Source: JANPLG01 sp964609085 (lineage in GTDB: Bacteria > Armatimonadota > SYMT01). Taken from it: 64,000 bases of DNA. Numbering within the stretch: position 1 is the stretch's first letter; every line of letters starts with the position of its first letter. The notes under the pieces are model-generated. The model searched no databases. It saw nothing but the letters and a program-made list of their open reading frames with translations, and was not told the origin of the DNA. The position numbers and the translations under genes were made by a program. The stretch lies in the NCBI GenBank assembly GCA_964609085.1, contig CAZSRZ010000009.1:9891-73890 (forward strand), read 5' to 3'. This document shows, piece after piece, positions 42,995-51,561 of the stretch.

Positions 42995-45826
42995 ATGAGC
43001 TTCTCGCAGCGAACAACGACAATCTTGGGGATGTTCGGGGTTGTCGGTCTCGTGGCCGGGCAGTGCGCCGCCGCCACAGCCAGGCCCGCCCCGGCGACCC
43101 CCAAGAAGGCCGCGACTCGGACGGCCGGAACCATGCCCGCTCGGCCGGCGGCGATCCCCCCGGCACCGGTGATCAGCCTGAGCGTGCTCAAACCCAACGT
43201 TTTGGACGGCCCTCGATCCCGCGCCCAGCTTCTGGTGACGGGGGTTCGGAGCGACGGCACGGTAGTGGACCTCACCGACGCCGCTGTCTACACATCCAAG
43301 GCCCCCTCCGTCGTGGCGGTGAGCGCCGACGGAGTCGCCCGGCCTACCGGAGACGGCACCGGCGCTGTTCTGGTCAAGGCCGCAGGCAAGACCGCAACCG
43401 TCACGGTGCAGGCGAAGAACTTCAAGAGCCCCTTCGTCTGGAACTTCCACAACCACGTCGTCTCGGTGATGAGCAAGACGGGTTGCAACATGGGGGCGTG
43501 CCACGGTGCGGCCGCCGGCAAGGCCGGCTTCCGCCTCACACTGCGCGGATACGATACCGATCTCGACTACGAGCGCCTGCTCCACGAGGGTGGCGCGCGC
43601 CGGCTCGTGAAGTTCGACCCGGGCAACAGCCTGGTACTAAAGAAGGCGACGATGGCGGTGCCGCATGCCGGCGGCATGCGATTCAAGACCGACTCGCTCG
43701 AGTACCGCGTGATCGCGGACTGGATCGCCGCCGGGCTCCCCGCCCCGACCGAGAAGGACCCGGCCATCACCAAGGTTGAGGTGTTGCCCGCCGAGCGCGT
43801 GCTGACCCCCAACAGCCACCAGCAGCTCACGGTGCGCGCGCATTTCAACGACGGTCACGTCGAGGATGTGACGCACTGGGCACGATACAGCTCGAATGAA
43901 GAGGGGATCGCCACCGTTGACGAGGCGGGCAAAGTCAGCGTCGCGGGCGTTGGCGAGACCGCGGTGACCGTCTGGTATCTGGGCAAGGTCACCTTCGCCC
44001 GCGTCTCCGTTCCCTTCCCGAACACCGTCACGGCGAAGCAGTACCAGGGGATGCCGCGGAGCAACTACATCGACAACCTGGTGTTGGCGAAGCTCCAGAA
44101 ACTCCGCATCCTCCCCTCCGAACTCGCCAACGACGAAGAGTTCCTCCGCCGCACCTATCTCGACACCATCGGCACGCTGCCGACTCCCGAGGAGGTTCGC
44201 GCCTTCGGAGCGGACCGGGATCCCTCGAAGCGAGCCAAGTTGATCGATGCCCTGATCGAGCGGCCCGAATTCGTCGACTTCTGGACCTACAAGTGGGGCG
44301 ATCTTCTGCGGATCAACCGGGAGACCATGCTCGAAAAGGGCATGTGGGCGTTCCAGAGCTGGCTGCAACAGGCCATCGCGGACAACATGCCGTGGGATCA
44401 GCTTGTTTACACCGTCGTCACCGCCAACGGCAGCAACTTCTCGGATGGGCCGAGCAACTTCTACCGGACCAGCAAAACTCCCGAGGACCTGACCGAGACG
44501 GTCAGTCAAGCGTTCATGGGAATCCGCGTCCAGTGCGCTCGCTGCCACAACCACCCGTTCGAAAAGTGGACCCAGCAGGACTACTACAAATTCGCCAACC
44601 TCTTCTCCCGGGTCAACCGGAAGCAGGGTGAGCACCCGTCCGACCTGGTGATCGCGGCGGCGAGCGGCGGAGAGATCGCCTTTCCGAAGACCGGCAAGCC
44701 GCTGCCGCCGTCGCCTTACGACGGCGCACCGATGGCTGCCGACTCCCGGGAAGACCGTCGCGACTACCTCGCCCGGTGGTTGACCTCTCCGAAGAACGAC
44801 TACTTCGTTCGCTCCATCGTCAACCGCATCTGGAAGCACTACATGGGCCGCGGCCTCATCGAGCCGGTGGATGACCTGCGCGCCACCAACCCGGCCTCCA
44901 ACGAACCGCTGATGGCCTCGCTGTCCAAAGATCTCGTCGATCACAAGTTCGACCTGCGTCACCTGATGCGCCAGATCCTGAACAGTCGGACCTACCAGCT
45001 CACCAGCCGCCCGCGGCCGGAGAACAAGAAGGACGACCGGCACTACAGCCGCTACTTCGTGCGGCGGCTGACGGCCGAGCAGTTGCTGGACGCGATCTGC
45101 ACCGTTACCGGGCAGCCCGAGAAGTTCAACGGCCTGCCCGCCGGTTACCGCGCCATTCAGCTTCCGGACACCAAGGTCAACAATTACTTCCTGGATGTCT
45201 TCGGCCGACCGCCGCGCCAGATCACCTGCGACTGTGAGCGGGCCCAGGAGCCGAACATGGCGCAGGCGCTCCACCTGATCAACGGTCAGGGGGTGAACCA
45301 GAAGATCACCGCACAGGGCGGGCTGCTGGATCGCCTGATCAAGGCCGGCAAGAAGGACAACGAGATCATCGAGGAGCTCTACCTCACCTGCTTCGGTCGC
45401 GTGCCGACGAAGCAGGAGGTCGAAGCTGCGCAGGCGACCGTGGACGAAGCAGTGAACCCGAAGCCCGTCGTCCCGGTAGAGGTGAAGCCGGCCGCTACGA
45501 AGCCCGCCACCCCGCCTACGGTCGTGGATCCCAAGAAGCCGCAGCTCGTCAAGCCGGCGCGGGTGGACCCCAAGAAGCCGCAGTTGGTCAAGCCGGCCAT
45601 TGTGGATCCCAAGAAGCCGGTCGTTGTAGACCCGAAGAAGCCGGCCGTTGTGGATCCGGCCAAGCCGGCGGCGACGACGCCCGCTACGGCTCCGGCGGTG
45701 ACGCCGCCGATGGCCCCCAAGCCAGCCGAAGTTCCGAAGATCGACCCGGTGGTCGCCCGACGGCAGGTGCTGGAAGATCTGTTGTGGGCTCTGATCAACG
45801 GCAAGGAGTTCGTGTTCAACCACTAG
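42995..45826 (+). CDS. DUF1549/DUF1553 exported protein with Ig-like domain and cytochrome-like motifs
   Basis: The 943-residue protein has a signal sequence and a bacterial Ig-like (Big_2) domain at about 60-140. A cytochrome-like CNMGACH lies in TGCNMGACHGAAAGKAGF, followed by a second Ig-like segment. DUF1549 (YIDNLVLAKLQKLRILPSEL onward, with CARCH in QCARCHNHPFEKWTQQDYY) and DUF1553 follow. DUF1553 is split near its end by about 85 residues of Pro/Lys repeats before the conserved RQVLEDLLWALINGKEFVFNH. The family is abundant in Planctomycetes and may bind haem; function is unknown. GGAGGAG supports the start. The next gene is a cytochrome-WD40 protein. Confidence 0.93.
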   Translation: MSFSQRTTTILGMFGVVGLVAGQCAAATARPAPATPKKAATRTAGTMPARPAAIPPAPVISLSVLKPNVLDGPRSRAQLLVTGVRSDGTVVDLTDAAVYTSKAPSVVAVSADGVARPTGDGTGAVLVKAAGKTATVTVQAKNFKSPFVWNFHNHVVSVMSKTGCNMGACHGAAAGKAGFRLTLRGYDTDLDYERLLHEGGARRLVKFDPGNSLVLKKATMAVPHAGGMRFKTDSLEYRVIADWIAAGLPAPTEKDPAITKVEVLPAERVLTPNSHQQLTVRAHFNDGHVEDVTHWARYSSNEEGIATVDEAGKVSVAGVGETAVTVWYLGKVTFARVSVPFPNTVTAKQYQGMPRSNYIDNLVLAKLQKLRILPSELANDEEFLRRTYLDTIGTLPTPEEVRAFGADRDPSKRAKLIDALIERPEFVDFWTYKWGDLLRINRETMLEKGMWAFQSWLQQAIADNMPWDQLVYTVVTANGSNFSDGPSNFYRTSKTPEDLTETVSQAFMGIRVQCARCHNHPFEKWTQQDYYKFANLFSRVNRKQGEHPSDLVIAAASGGEIAFPKTGKPLPPSPYDGAPMAADSREDRRDYLARWLTSPKNDYFVRSIVNRIWKHYMGRGLIEPVDDLRATNPASNEPLMASLSKDLVDHKFDLRHLMRQILNSRTYQLTSRPRPENKKDDRHYSRYFVRRLTAEQLLDAICTVTGQPEKFNGLPAGYRAIQLPDTKVNNYFLDVFGRPPRQITCDCERAQEPNMAQALHLINGQGVNQKITAQGGLLDRLIKAGKKDNEIIEELYLTCFGRVPTKQEVEAAQATVDEAVNPKPVVPVEVKPAATKPATPPTVVDPKKPQLVKPARVDPKKPQLVKPAIVDPKKPVVVDPKKPAVVDPAKPAATTPATAPAVTPPMAPKPAEVPKIDPVVARRQVLEDLLWALINGKEFVFNH
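45524..45670 (+). repeat. Tandem VDPKKP-coding repeats inside the DUF1553 region
   Basis: Units of 24 to 39 bp encode VDPKKPQLVKPAR, VDPKKPQLVKPAI, VDPKKPVV, VDPKKPAV and VDPAKPAA. The variation in unit length suggests recent expansion. All repeats keep the frame. Confidence 0.85.
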
Positions 45827-45853
45827 GCGAACGCGGGAACTCAGATTAGGAAA

Positions 45854-45882
45854 CCCGAAGGGCGGCAATGCCGCCCTTCGGG
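45854..45882 (+). terminator. 13-bp hairpin between DUF1549/1553 and WD40 genes
   Basis: Arms 45854-45866 and 45870-45882 pair perfectly around AAT. It starts 28 bp after the DUF1553 stop and has no U-tract; it may attenuate rather than fully stop transcription into the WD40 gene. Confidence 0.6.
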
Positions 45883-45962
45883 GCATGATGAAGGGTGCGG
45901 ACGGAGACGTGCCGCGAAGAGCGGCCCATCGGTGGGCCTCACCGGCCCGCCGGGAGTTGATT

Positions 45963-47405
45963 ATGCGGTTTGTTTCGACCAGTCTCTTCTCGGCGGCCCT
46001 GGTGCTGGCCGTCACGGCGCCCGCCCACGCGCAGACGGGTATCAGCTTCAGTAAGGAGATCGTGCCGATCTTCCGCGAGGCCTGCGCCAAGTGTCACTCG
46101 GCCCGAAACCCCCAGGGAGGCCTGTCGCTCGTCTCCTACGCCGGCCTGGTCAAAGGGGGCAAGGGCGGCAAGGTCCTGGCGCCCAAGGGGGCGGACAGCC
46201 GGCTCGTCAAGTACCTGGATGGGACCCTGAAGCCCGTGATGCCGATCGGCGGTAGCCTGAAGAAGGAGCAAATCGCCAGGATCAGCGCGTGGGTTGACGC
46301 TGGCGCGAAAGCGGATGTGCCGCCGGACCAGGTCGTCATCAGCGAGACAGCGATTCCTGTTGTCCGCGTCCCGAAGATCGCTCTCAAGGTCCCGATGCTC
46401 CCCGAGATCACGGCCCTGGGCTGGAGCAAGGATGGCAAGATCCTGGCGATAGGCGGCTACAAGACCGTCCGACTGGTGGATCCGGCCACCGGGCAGACCA
46501 TCAAGGAGCTGGGCGGGTGCGCGGACAAGGTCCACTCCGTCGCCTTCAGTCCGGATGGCAAAATGCTCGCCGCCTCCGGCGGCCCCCCGTCGCAGATGGG
46601 CGAGATCGTTATCTGGAACGTCCCGGGCGGCGACCTAGTGCGACGTATCAACGGCCACGCGGACTTCATCTACTCCATCTCCTGGAGCCCGGATAACAAG
46701 AACATCGCCTCCGCCAGCTACGACAAGCTTGCAAAGATCTGGGACATCACCTCGGGTGCCGAGGTCAAGACGCTGAAGGACCATGCGGACGCCGTCTACG
46801 CCATCGCCTACAACCCGGCAGGGACCCTGATCGCCACCGGGAGCGCGGATCGTTCGGTGAAGGTGTGGGACGTGGCCAGCGGCAAGCGCATCTACACGCT
46901 GGCCGGGCACACGGATACCGTCTTTTCGCTGGCCTGGAACGTCGCCGGCAACCAGCTCACCTCCGCGGGTGCCGACAAGGTGCTGCGAACATGGAACGTG
47001 AACGCCTCGGCCGGTCAGGCCGCGAGGAACACCACCGCGCACGACAAGACCATCCAGGAAGTAGTCTACTCCCCAGACGGTGCGCTCATGTGCTCCGTCA
47101 GTGACGATCACACCGCCAAGATCTGGAACGCAGCCAACGGCGGCGCGATCGTGACGATCAAGGATCAGCCGGACGCGCTGCTCTCAGCCGCGTTCAGCGG
47201 CGACAACAAGCTGGTGGCCATCGGCGGCTTCGACGGCACGGTGAAGATCTTCGACGCGAAGGACGGCAAACTCCTCAGCACGATCATCGACCTTCCCAAA
47301 CCCGCTCCGAAGCCCGCTGCGCCTGCGCCACCCGCCGGCACCGTTTCCCCTCCCACCAAACCGGACCCCAAGAAGCCGGTGGAAAAGCCCGGGGCAAAGA
47401 AGTAA
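45963..47405 (+). CDS. Exported cytochrome c-like and WD40 repeat protein
   Basis: The 480-residue protein has a signal peptide (cut near AHAQ) and a PSCyt1-type cytochrome-like domain with CAKCH (residues 41-45). Seven WD40 units follow from about residue 145, such as KVHSVAFSPDGKMLAASGG and FIYSISWSPDNKNIASASYD followed by KLAKIWD. It ends in a Pro/Lys tail (PDPKKPVEKPGAKK) like that of the preceding gene. Such pairs with DUF1549/DUF1553 are common in Planctomycetes. The start follows GGGAG. Confidence 0.92.
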   Translation: MRFVSTSLFSAALVLAVTAPAHAQTGISFSKEIVPIFREACAKCHSARNPQGGLSLVSYAGLVKGGKGGKVLAPKGADSRLVKYLDGTLKPVMPIGGSLKKEQIARISAWVDAGAKADVPPDQVVISETAIPVVRVPKIALKVPMLPEITALGWSKDGKILAIGGYKTVRLVDPATGQTIKELGGCADKVHSVAFSPDGKMLAASGGPPSQMGEIVIWNVPGGDLVRRINGHADFIYSISWSPDNKNIASASYDKLAKIWDITSGAEVKTLKDHADAVYAIAYNPAGTLIATGSADRSVKVWDVASGKRIYTLAGHTDTVFSLAWNVAGNQLTSAGADKVLRTWNVNASAGQAARNTTAHDKTIQEVVYSPDGALMCSVSDDHTAKIWNAANGGAIVTIKDQPDALLSAAFSGDNKLVAIGGFDGTVKIFDAKDGKLLSTIIDLPKPAPKPAAPAPPAGTVSPPTKPDPKKPVEKPGAKK

Positions 47406-47427
47406 GGCCTCCGGCTCTCCTGGACGC

Positions 47428-47459
47428 AGACGGCCCGCACCACCCGGTGCGGGCCGTCT
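47428..47459 (+). terminator. 14-bp perfect hairpin after the WD40 gene
   Basis: Arms 47428-47441 and 47446-47459 pair perfectly around ACCC, 22 bp after the stop. A pyrimidine run (CCACGTCTCCT) follows instead of a U-tract. Confidence 0.7.
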
Positions 47460-47509
47460 CCACGTCTCCTACAGGAGACGCCGGCCGACGCAGCGAATTC
47501 CGTTCCACC

Positions 47510-48724
47510 ATGCCGCTTCGAACACTCTTCATCCTCTCCCTTGTCGCGGGTGCCCTCTGCCTGCAGTCCCCCGGGCGGACCCAATCCGCCGGCCCCTGGG
47601 ACCTCGGCGCCCTGGCTCGCACACCCGCTGTCGAGCAACTGACCACGACCCGCGTCAAAGAAGGCCAGGTAGATGTCCGCCTGAACAGTCTGGTCTACGC
47701 CGGTGAGACCTACATGGGCCGGCCCTCACGCGTGTTCGCTTACTACGCCCGGCCGGAACTTCCTGAAGAGAAGAAGCTGCCGGCGATGGTCCTCGTGCAC
47801 GGGGGTGGCGGAACCGCATTTCCGCAGTGGGCTCGCCTCTGGGCCGCCCGGGGCTATGCCGCTATCGCCATGGACCTGTCCGGCCGTGGTGCCGATCGCG
47901 TGCGCATGCCGGACGGCGGTCCCGAGCAGGACGACGACACCAAGTTCCGCCGGCTCCAGGACGGCGTTCGCAACGCGTGGAGTTACCACGCCGTCGCGGC
48001 GGTGCTGCGGGCCGTCTCCGTGCTCCGCTCGTTCCCCGAGGTCGACCGTGACCGCATCGGCATCACGGGGATCTCCTGGGGCGGCTACCTCACCAGCATC
48101 GCCATGAGCCTCGACCGCCGCTTCAAGGTCGCAGTGCCCGTCTACGGTTGCGGGTTCCTCCACGAAAACAGCGTGTGGCTGCCCGTGTTCGCATCGTTGC
48201 CGGCGGCGGAACGAGAGGAGTGGGTCCGCAACTTCGACCCCTCGCGCTACCTGGACCGGTGCAAGATCCCGGTGCTCTGGGTGAACGGGACCAACGACTT
48301 CGCCTACCCCCTGGATAGCTACCAGAAGTCGTACCGCCTCGTGGTCAACCGGAAGCTGTGCGTCACGGTGAAGATGCCCCATGGCCACGAAGCCGGGTGG
48401 GCCCCAGCGGAGATCGGGCTGTTCGTTGACTCGGTGCTGCGGAAGGGCGAGAAACTGGCTTCGGTCAGCCTGCCGGTGATCGACGGCGATCAAGCAAGGA
48501 TCACCTACGACGGCGACGTCGCCATCCACAAGGCCCAGATCCACTGGACGACGGATCTTGGCAAACCCTGGCAGCAGCGGGAGTGGAGCAGCAAGCCCGG
48601 CGAAGTGCCGGACCTGCACTCCGCCAGCGCGCCGTTACCCGCCCAGCGGCCGGCTGTTTTTTTTCTGACCCTCACGGACGCGCACGGCGCCGTCGTCAGT
48701 ACCGAGCATGGGGAGTTGCGGTAA
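47510..48724 (+). CDS. Exported alpha/beta hydrolase (acetyl xylan esterase/dienelactone hydrolase-like)
   Basis: The 404-residue protein has a signal peptide and an alpha/beta hydrolase domain. The nucleophile elbow is GISWGGYL, LVHGGGG forms the oxyanion hole, NGTNDFAYP holds the acid and PHGHEAGW the histidine. A beta-type C-terminal domain of about 85 residues follows. The GISWGG elbow and overall length suggest the AB hydrolase/acetyl-xylan-esterase group; the substrate is unknown. The start at 47510 is chosen because the leader begins there. The next gene begins 44 bp after the stop. Confidence 0.85.
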   Translation: MPLRTLFILSLVAGALCLQSPGRTQSAGPWDLGALARTPAVEQLTTTRVKEGQVDVRLNSLVYAGETYMGRPSRVFAYYARPELPEEKKLPAMVLVHGGGGTAFPQWARLWAARGYAAIAMDLSGRGADRVRMPDGGPEQDDDTKFRRLQDGVRNAWSYHAVAAVLRAVSVLRSFPEVDRDRIGITGISWGGYLTSIAMSLDRRFKVAVPVYGCGFLHENSVWLPVFASLPAAEREEWVRNFDPSRYLDRCKIPVLWVNGTNDFAYPLDSYQKSYRLVVNRKLCVTVKMPHGHEAGWAPAEIGLFVDSVLRKGEKLASVSLPVIDGDQARITYDGDVAIHKAQIHWTTDLGKPWQQREWSSKPGEVPDLHSASAPLPAQRPAVFFLTLTDAHGAVVSTEHGELR

Positions 48725-48767
48725 CCGTCCGCTCCCTCGCGCCGTCCTGATGGGTGGAGATAGCACG

Positions 48768-50330
48768 ATGAGTCAAGCCTGGATTCGACCGCGGGCGCTG
48801 CTGATCACCGCCCTCGTGGCCGTCGTCTCGACGGCCACCGCGGCGCCCGCGCGTCTCTCCGCGCCCCAGGTGCTGGAGAGAGTGCGCTCGGCCGTGGGAT
48901 TCACCCGTCTCCGCGCGATGAAGCAGGGGGTGCAGTTGGAGGGCACCGCCAACTCCGCGGGGCTCGAGGCACCATTCACGCTCACCATGGGTCCCGGCGG
49001 GGAATTCGCCCAGACGAGCGGTGGCCGGCTCCCCGCGCAGTCAGGCTTCGACGGCAAGACGGCCTGGGCCGTCGACTGGAACGGCATCCTCCGCCGGCTC
49101 GATCTGCGGGAGCTGGAGTCCGAGCAGGCGACGAACTGGCTCATGGGCTACCGCTGGCTAGCTCCGAATGGCCCCTTCACCATCGAGGTGGAGGAGGCGC
49201 AGCCTGATGACGCCCAATTGGTGCTGCTGTTGTCGCTGAAGGGCGGCTTGCTGCGGCAGCGCCTGAGCATCGACCGCGCCTCTTGGCTGCCACGAGTGGC
49301 CACCGACATCACGGCTGCTGAACCGGAGACGATCACGTTTCGCGACTATCGGCTGGCCGAGGGCGTCCGCTACCCGCACGTGATCGAGATGGCGGGCCAG
49401 GGCGAGCAGCAGGTGATGCAGATCACCCGTGTCCGCCCGGCGCCGACCTTCATTCGCAGCCCCTATGCGATGCCCGTGGGCTCGACCGGCGACTTCCGAT
49501 TCGCAGAGGACGTGCCGCCCCTGGTGGAAGCTAGACGGGCCAGAACCGGCCACATCCTCGTCCACCCTCGCGTCGATGGTGAGGACGTCGGCTGGTTCAT
49601 CCTCGACAGCGGGGCCGGCAGCATGGTCATCACCCCTGATGTCTCCCGGAAGCTGCAGATGGAAGGATTCGGCCGGATCGCCGCGGTGGGTGTGGGCGGC
49701 ACCATCAAGTCGCGCTTCTGCCAGGCCAAGCGGTTCGATTTGGGGCCGCTGACACTCGGCAAACCGACGTTCATCGAGATTGACCTGGGCCAGATCGCCC
49801 AGGTCTTCGGCGTGCCCATCGCGGGAATCTGCGGCTACGAGGTGTTCGGGCGGGCCATCGTGAGCATGGACGTCACACGACCGGTGGTAGAGATCCATGA
49901 TCCCAGGCGCTACCGAATACCGGGAGGGGGCGATTGGAGCGAACTTCTCCTGAACCGAAAGATCCCAGTGGTCCGCGCGGGATTCGAGGGCAACCGCGAA
50001 GCGCTGTTCACGCTGGACACCGGCGCGAACAACACGCTCGTCTTCCATGCGCCCACCGTGCAGCGGCTCCGCCTGCTGGAAGGGCGCGAGACCCGCTCCG
50101 CGCAGAGCGGAGGAGTAGGTGGACTCACCCAACTGAAGGCCGGTCGGATTGAGTACTTCACCCTCGGAGGTCGCCGCTTCGAGAATCCGCTGGTGCAGTT
50201 CTCCGAGGCGCAGAAGGGCGCGTTCACTGAAGCCTACACGGCCGGCAACGTCGGCACGGGGTTTCTGGGGCAGTTCCGCCTGGTGCTGAACTACCCGGAG
50301 CGCAAGATCGCGTTCCTTCCGAAGGAGTAG
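48768..50330 (+). CDS. Exported protein with two retropepsin-like aspartyl protease domains
   Basis: The 520-residue protein has a signal peptide (cut near TAAPA), a beta-rich N-terminal domain (about 30-240), and two consecutive retropepsin-like domains. Their active-site motifs are FILDSGAGSMVI (D280) and FTLDTGANNTLV (D417). Each is followed by a hydrophobic-Gly flap or end motif (ICGYEVF; VGTGFLGQFRLVLNY). Single-domain relatives act as dimers; two copies in one chain could form an internal dimer. GGTGGAGA precedes the ATG. Confidence 0.88.
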   Translation: MSQAWIRPRALLITALVAVVSTATAAPARLSAPQVLERVRSAVGFTRLRAMKQGVQLEGTANSAGLEAPFTLTMGPGGEFAQTSGGRLPAQSGFDGKTAWAVDWNGILRRLDLRELESEQATNWLMGYRWLAPNGPFTIEVEEAQPDDAQLVLLLSLKGGLLRQRLSIDRASWLPRVATDITAAEPETITFRDYRLAEGVRYPHVIEMAGQGEQQVMQITRVRPAPTFIRSPYAMPVGSTGDFRFAEDVPPLVEARRARTGHILVHPRVDGEDVGWFILDSGAGSMVITPDVSRKLQMEGFGRIAAVGVGGTIKSRFCQAKRFDLGPLTLGKPTFIEIDLGQIAQVFGVPIAGICGYEVFGRAIVSMDVTRPVVEIHDPRRYRIPGGGDWSELLLNRKIPVVRAGFEGNREALFTLDTGANNTLVFHAPTVQRLRLLEGRETRSAQSGGVGGLTQLKAGRIEYFTLGGRRFENPLVQFSEAQKGAFTEAYTAGNVGTGFLGQFRLVLNYPERKIAFLPKE

Positions 50331-50397
50331 GCAGGGCTGGTGAAATGTAGCCCGCGGCATTTGCCCGATCGCCGGGTGTGTCCGTGCGCATGTGTTT

Positions 50398-50430
50398 CTC
50401 CGGGAACTCGACGCGCACCTCTCTCGTAAG
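50398..50430 (+). promoter_or_regulatory. Candidate ECF-type promoter of the Gld-type ABC operon
   Basis: CTCCGGGAACT (50398-50408) is identical to the element upstream of the anti-sigma operon (16031-16041). Sixteen bases after GGAACT lies CGTAAG (50425-50430), a plausible ECF -10. The ATPase start is 97 bases further on. The two -10 regions are not alike, which weakens the assignment. Confidence 0.35.
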
Positions 50431-50526
50431 ATAACTGGGCCCAGCCATGCTGCCCGTGCAAGGCCCGCGCCGCCCCGCCCCCGTTTCCGCCGCACCCTGC
50501 GGCGTCGTGCCCCGGAGGAACTCACT

Positions 50527-51561
50527 TTGGTCGAGGTCGACAACCTCTCCAAGCGTTATGGAGACACGTTCGCCGTCCAGAACCTGACGTTTCAGGCGCG
50601 TGACGGGGAGATTCTCGGATTCCTCGGGAAGAACGGTGCCGGCAAGACGACGACGATGCGTATCATGACCGGCTTCATGCATCCGACTCGGGGGACGGTC
50701 CGCGTTGAAGGCCACGACATCCGCGAGGAATCTCTGAAGGCACGACGGCTGATCGGCTACCTTCCCGAGACGGCGCCGCTTTACGAGGACATGTCCGTGA
50801 CCGGCTACCTCTCTTTCTGCGCGCGGCTGCGAGAAGTGCCGGCCGCTGAGGTCGCAAACCGGGTGGACACGGTGATGCGGTCTGTCCGCATCGACGAGCG
50901 CCGAAACTGGATCATCGGCAAGCTTTCCAAGGGACTCCGTCGCCGCGTAGGGTTGGCGCAGGCCCTCGTCCACAATCCCCGGGTCCTGATCCTTGATGAA
51001 CCGACCGAGGGGCTCGATCCCGAGCAGATCATCGAAATCCGGAAGCTGATCCTCGGCCTGAGAGGTGATCACACGGTCATCCTCAGCACGCACATCCTGA
51101 GCGAAGCGCAGATGCTCGCAGATCGGATCGTGATCATCCACGAAGGGAAGCTGGTTGCCGTCGACACGACTGAGAACCTGGCCGCCGCGGTGCAAAGCAT
51201 GCTCCGGCTGCGCGTGGAGGCGGCCGGTCCGGCGGCCGAAGTGCGGCAACTCTTGCAGGCTTTGCCCGGCGTGCAGCGGATCGAGCAGATCGAAGGCCCC
51301 AATCCCCGGTTCGTTGTCGAGACCGAGCGCAACGTGGACCTGCGCGAGCAGATCTCACGGCTCATCGTCGGTGCAGGTTGGCCCCTCCTGGAACTTGAGC
51401 GGCTGGAGCCGACGCTGGAAGATGTGTTCCTGAGCCTGACTCAGCAGAAGGCGTCCGCGCCCGCTCCGGCCGAAGAAGAGTCGGCCGAGCCGGAGCCGAC
51501 CGAGCCTGAATCGCAGCCCGACGCCGATGAGGCGGCACCGGGACCGGATGAGGATGCGTGA
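50527..51561 (+). CDS. ABC transporter ATPase (GldA-like)
   Basis: The 344-residue ATPase has Walker A GKNGAGKT, signature LSKGLRRRVGLAQA and Walker B VLILDEPTEGLDP. It is followed by a regulatory-type domain (about 215-310) and a Glu/Pro/Ala-rich acidic tail of about 34 residues. The start is TTG at 50527, six bases after GGAGGAA; no ATG fits. It is the first gene of a four-gene operon whose order (ATPase, permease, GldG, DUF4340) matches gliding-type ABC clusters. Its stop overlaps the permease start. Confidence 0.92.
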   Translation: MVEVDNLSKRYGDTFAVQNLTFQARDGEILGFLGKNGAGKTTTMRIMTGFMHPTRGTVRVEGHDIREESLKARRLIGYLPETAPLYEDMSVTGYLSFCARLREVPAAEVANRVDTVMRSVRIDERRNWIIGKLSKGLRRRVGLAQALVHNPRVLILDEPTEGLDPEQIIEIRKLILGLRGDHTVILSTHILSEAQMLADRIVIIHEGKLVAVDTTENLAAAVQSMLRLRVEAAGPAAEVRQLLQALPGVQRIEQIEGPNPRFVVETERNVDLREQISRLIVGAGWPLLELERLEPTLEDVFLSLTQQKASAPAPAEEESAEPEPTEPESQPDADEAAPGPDEDA

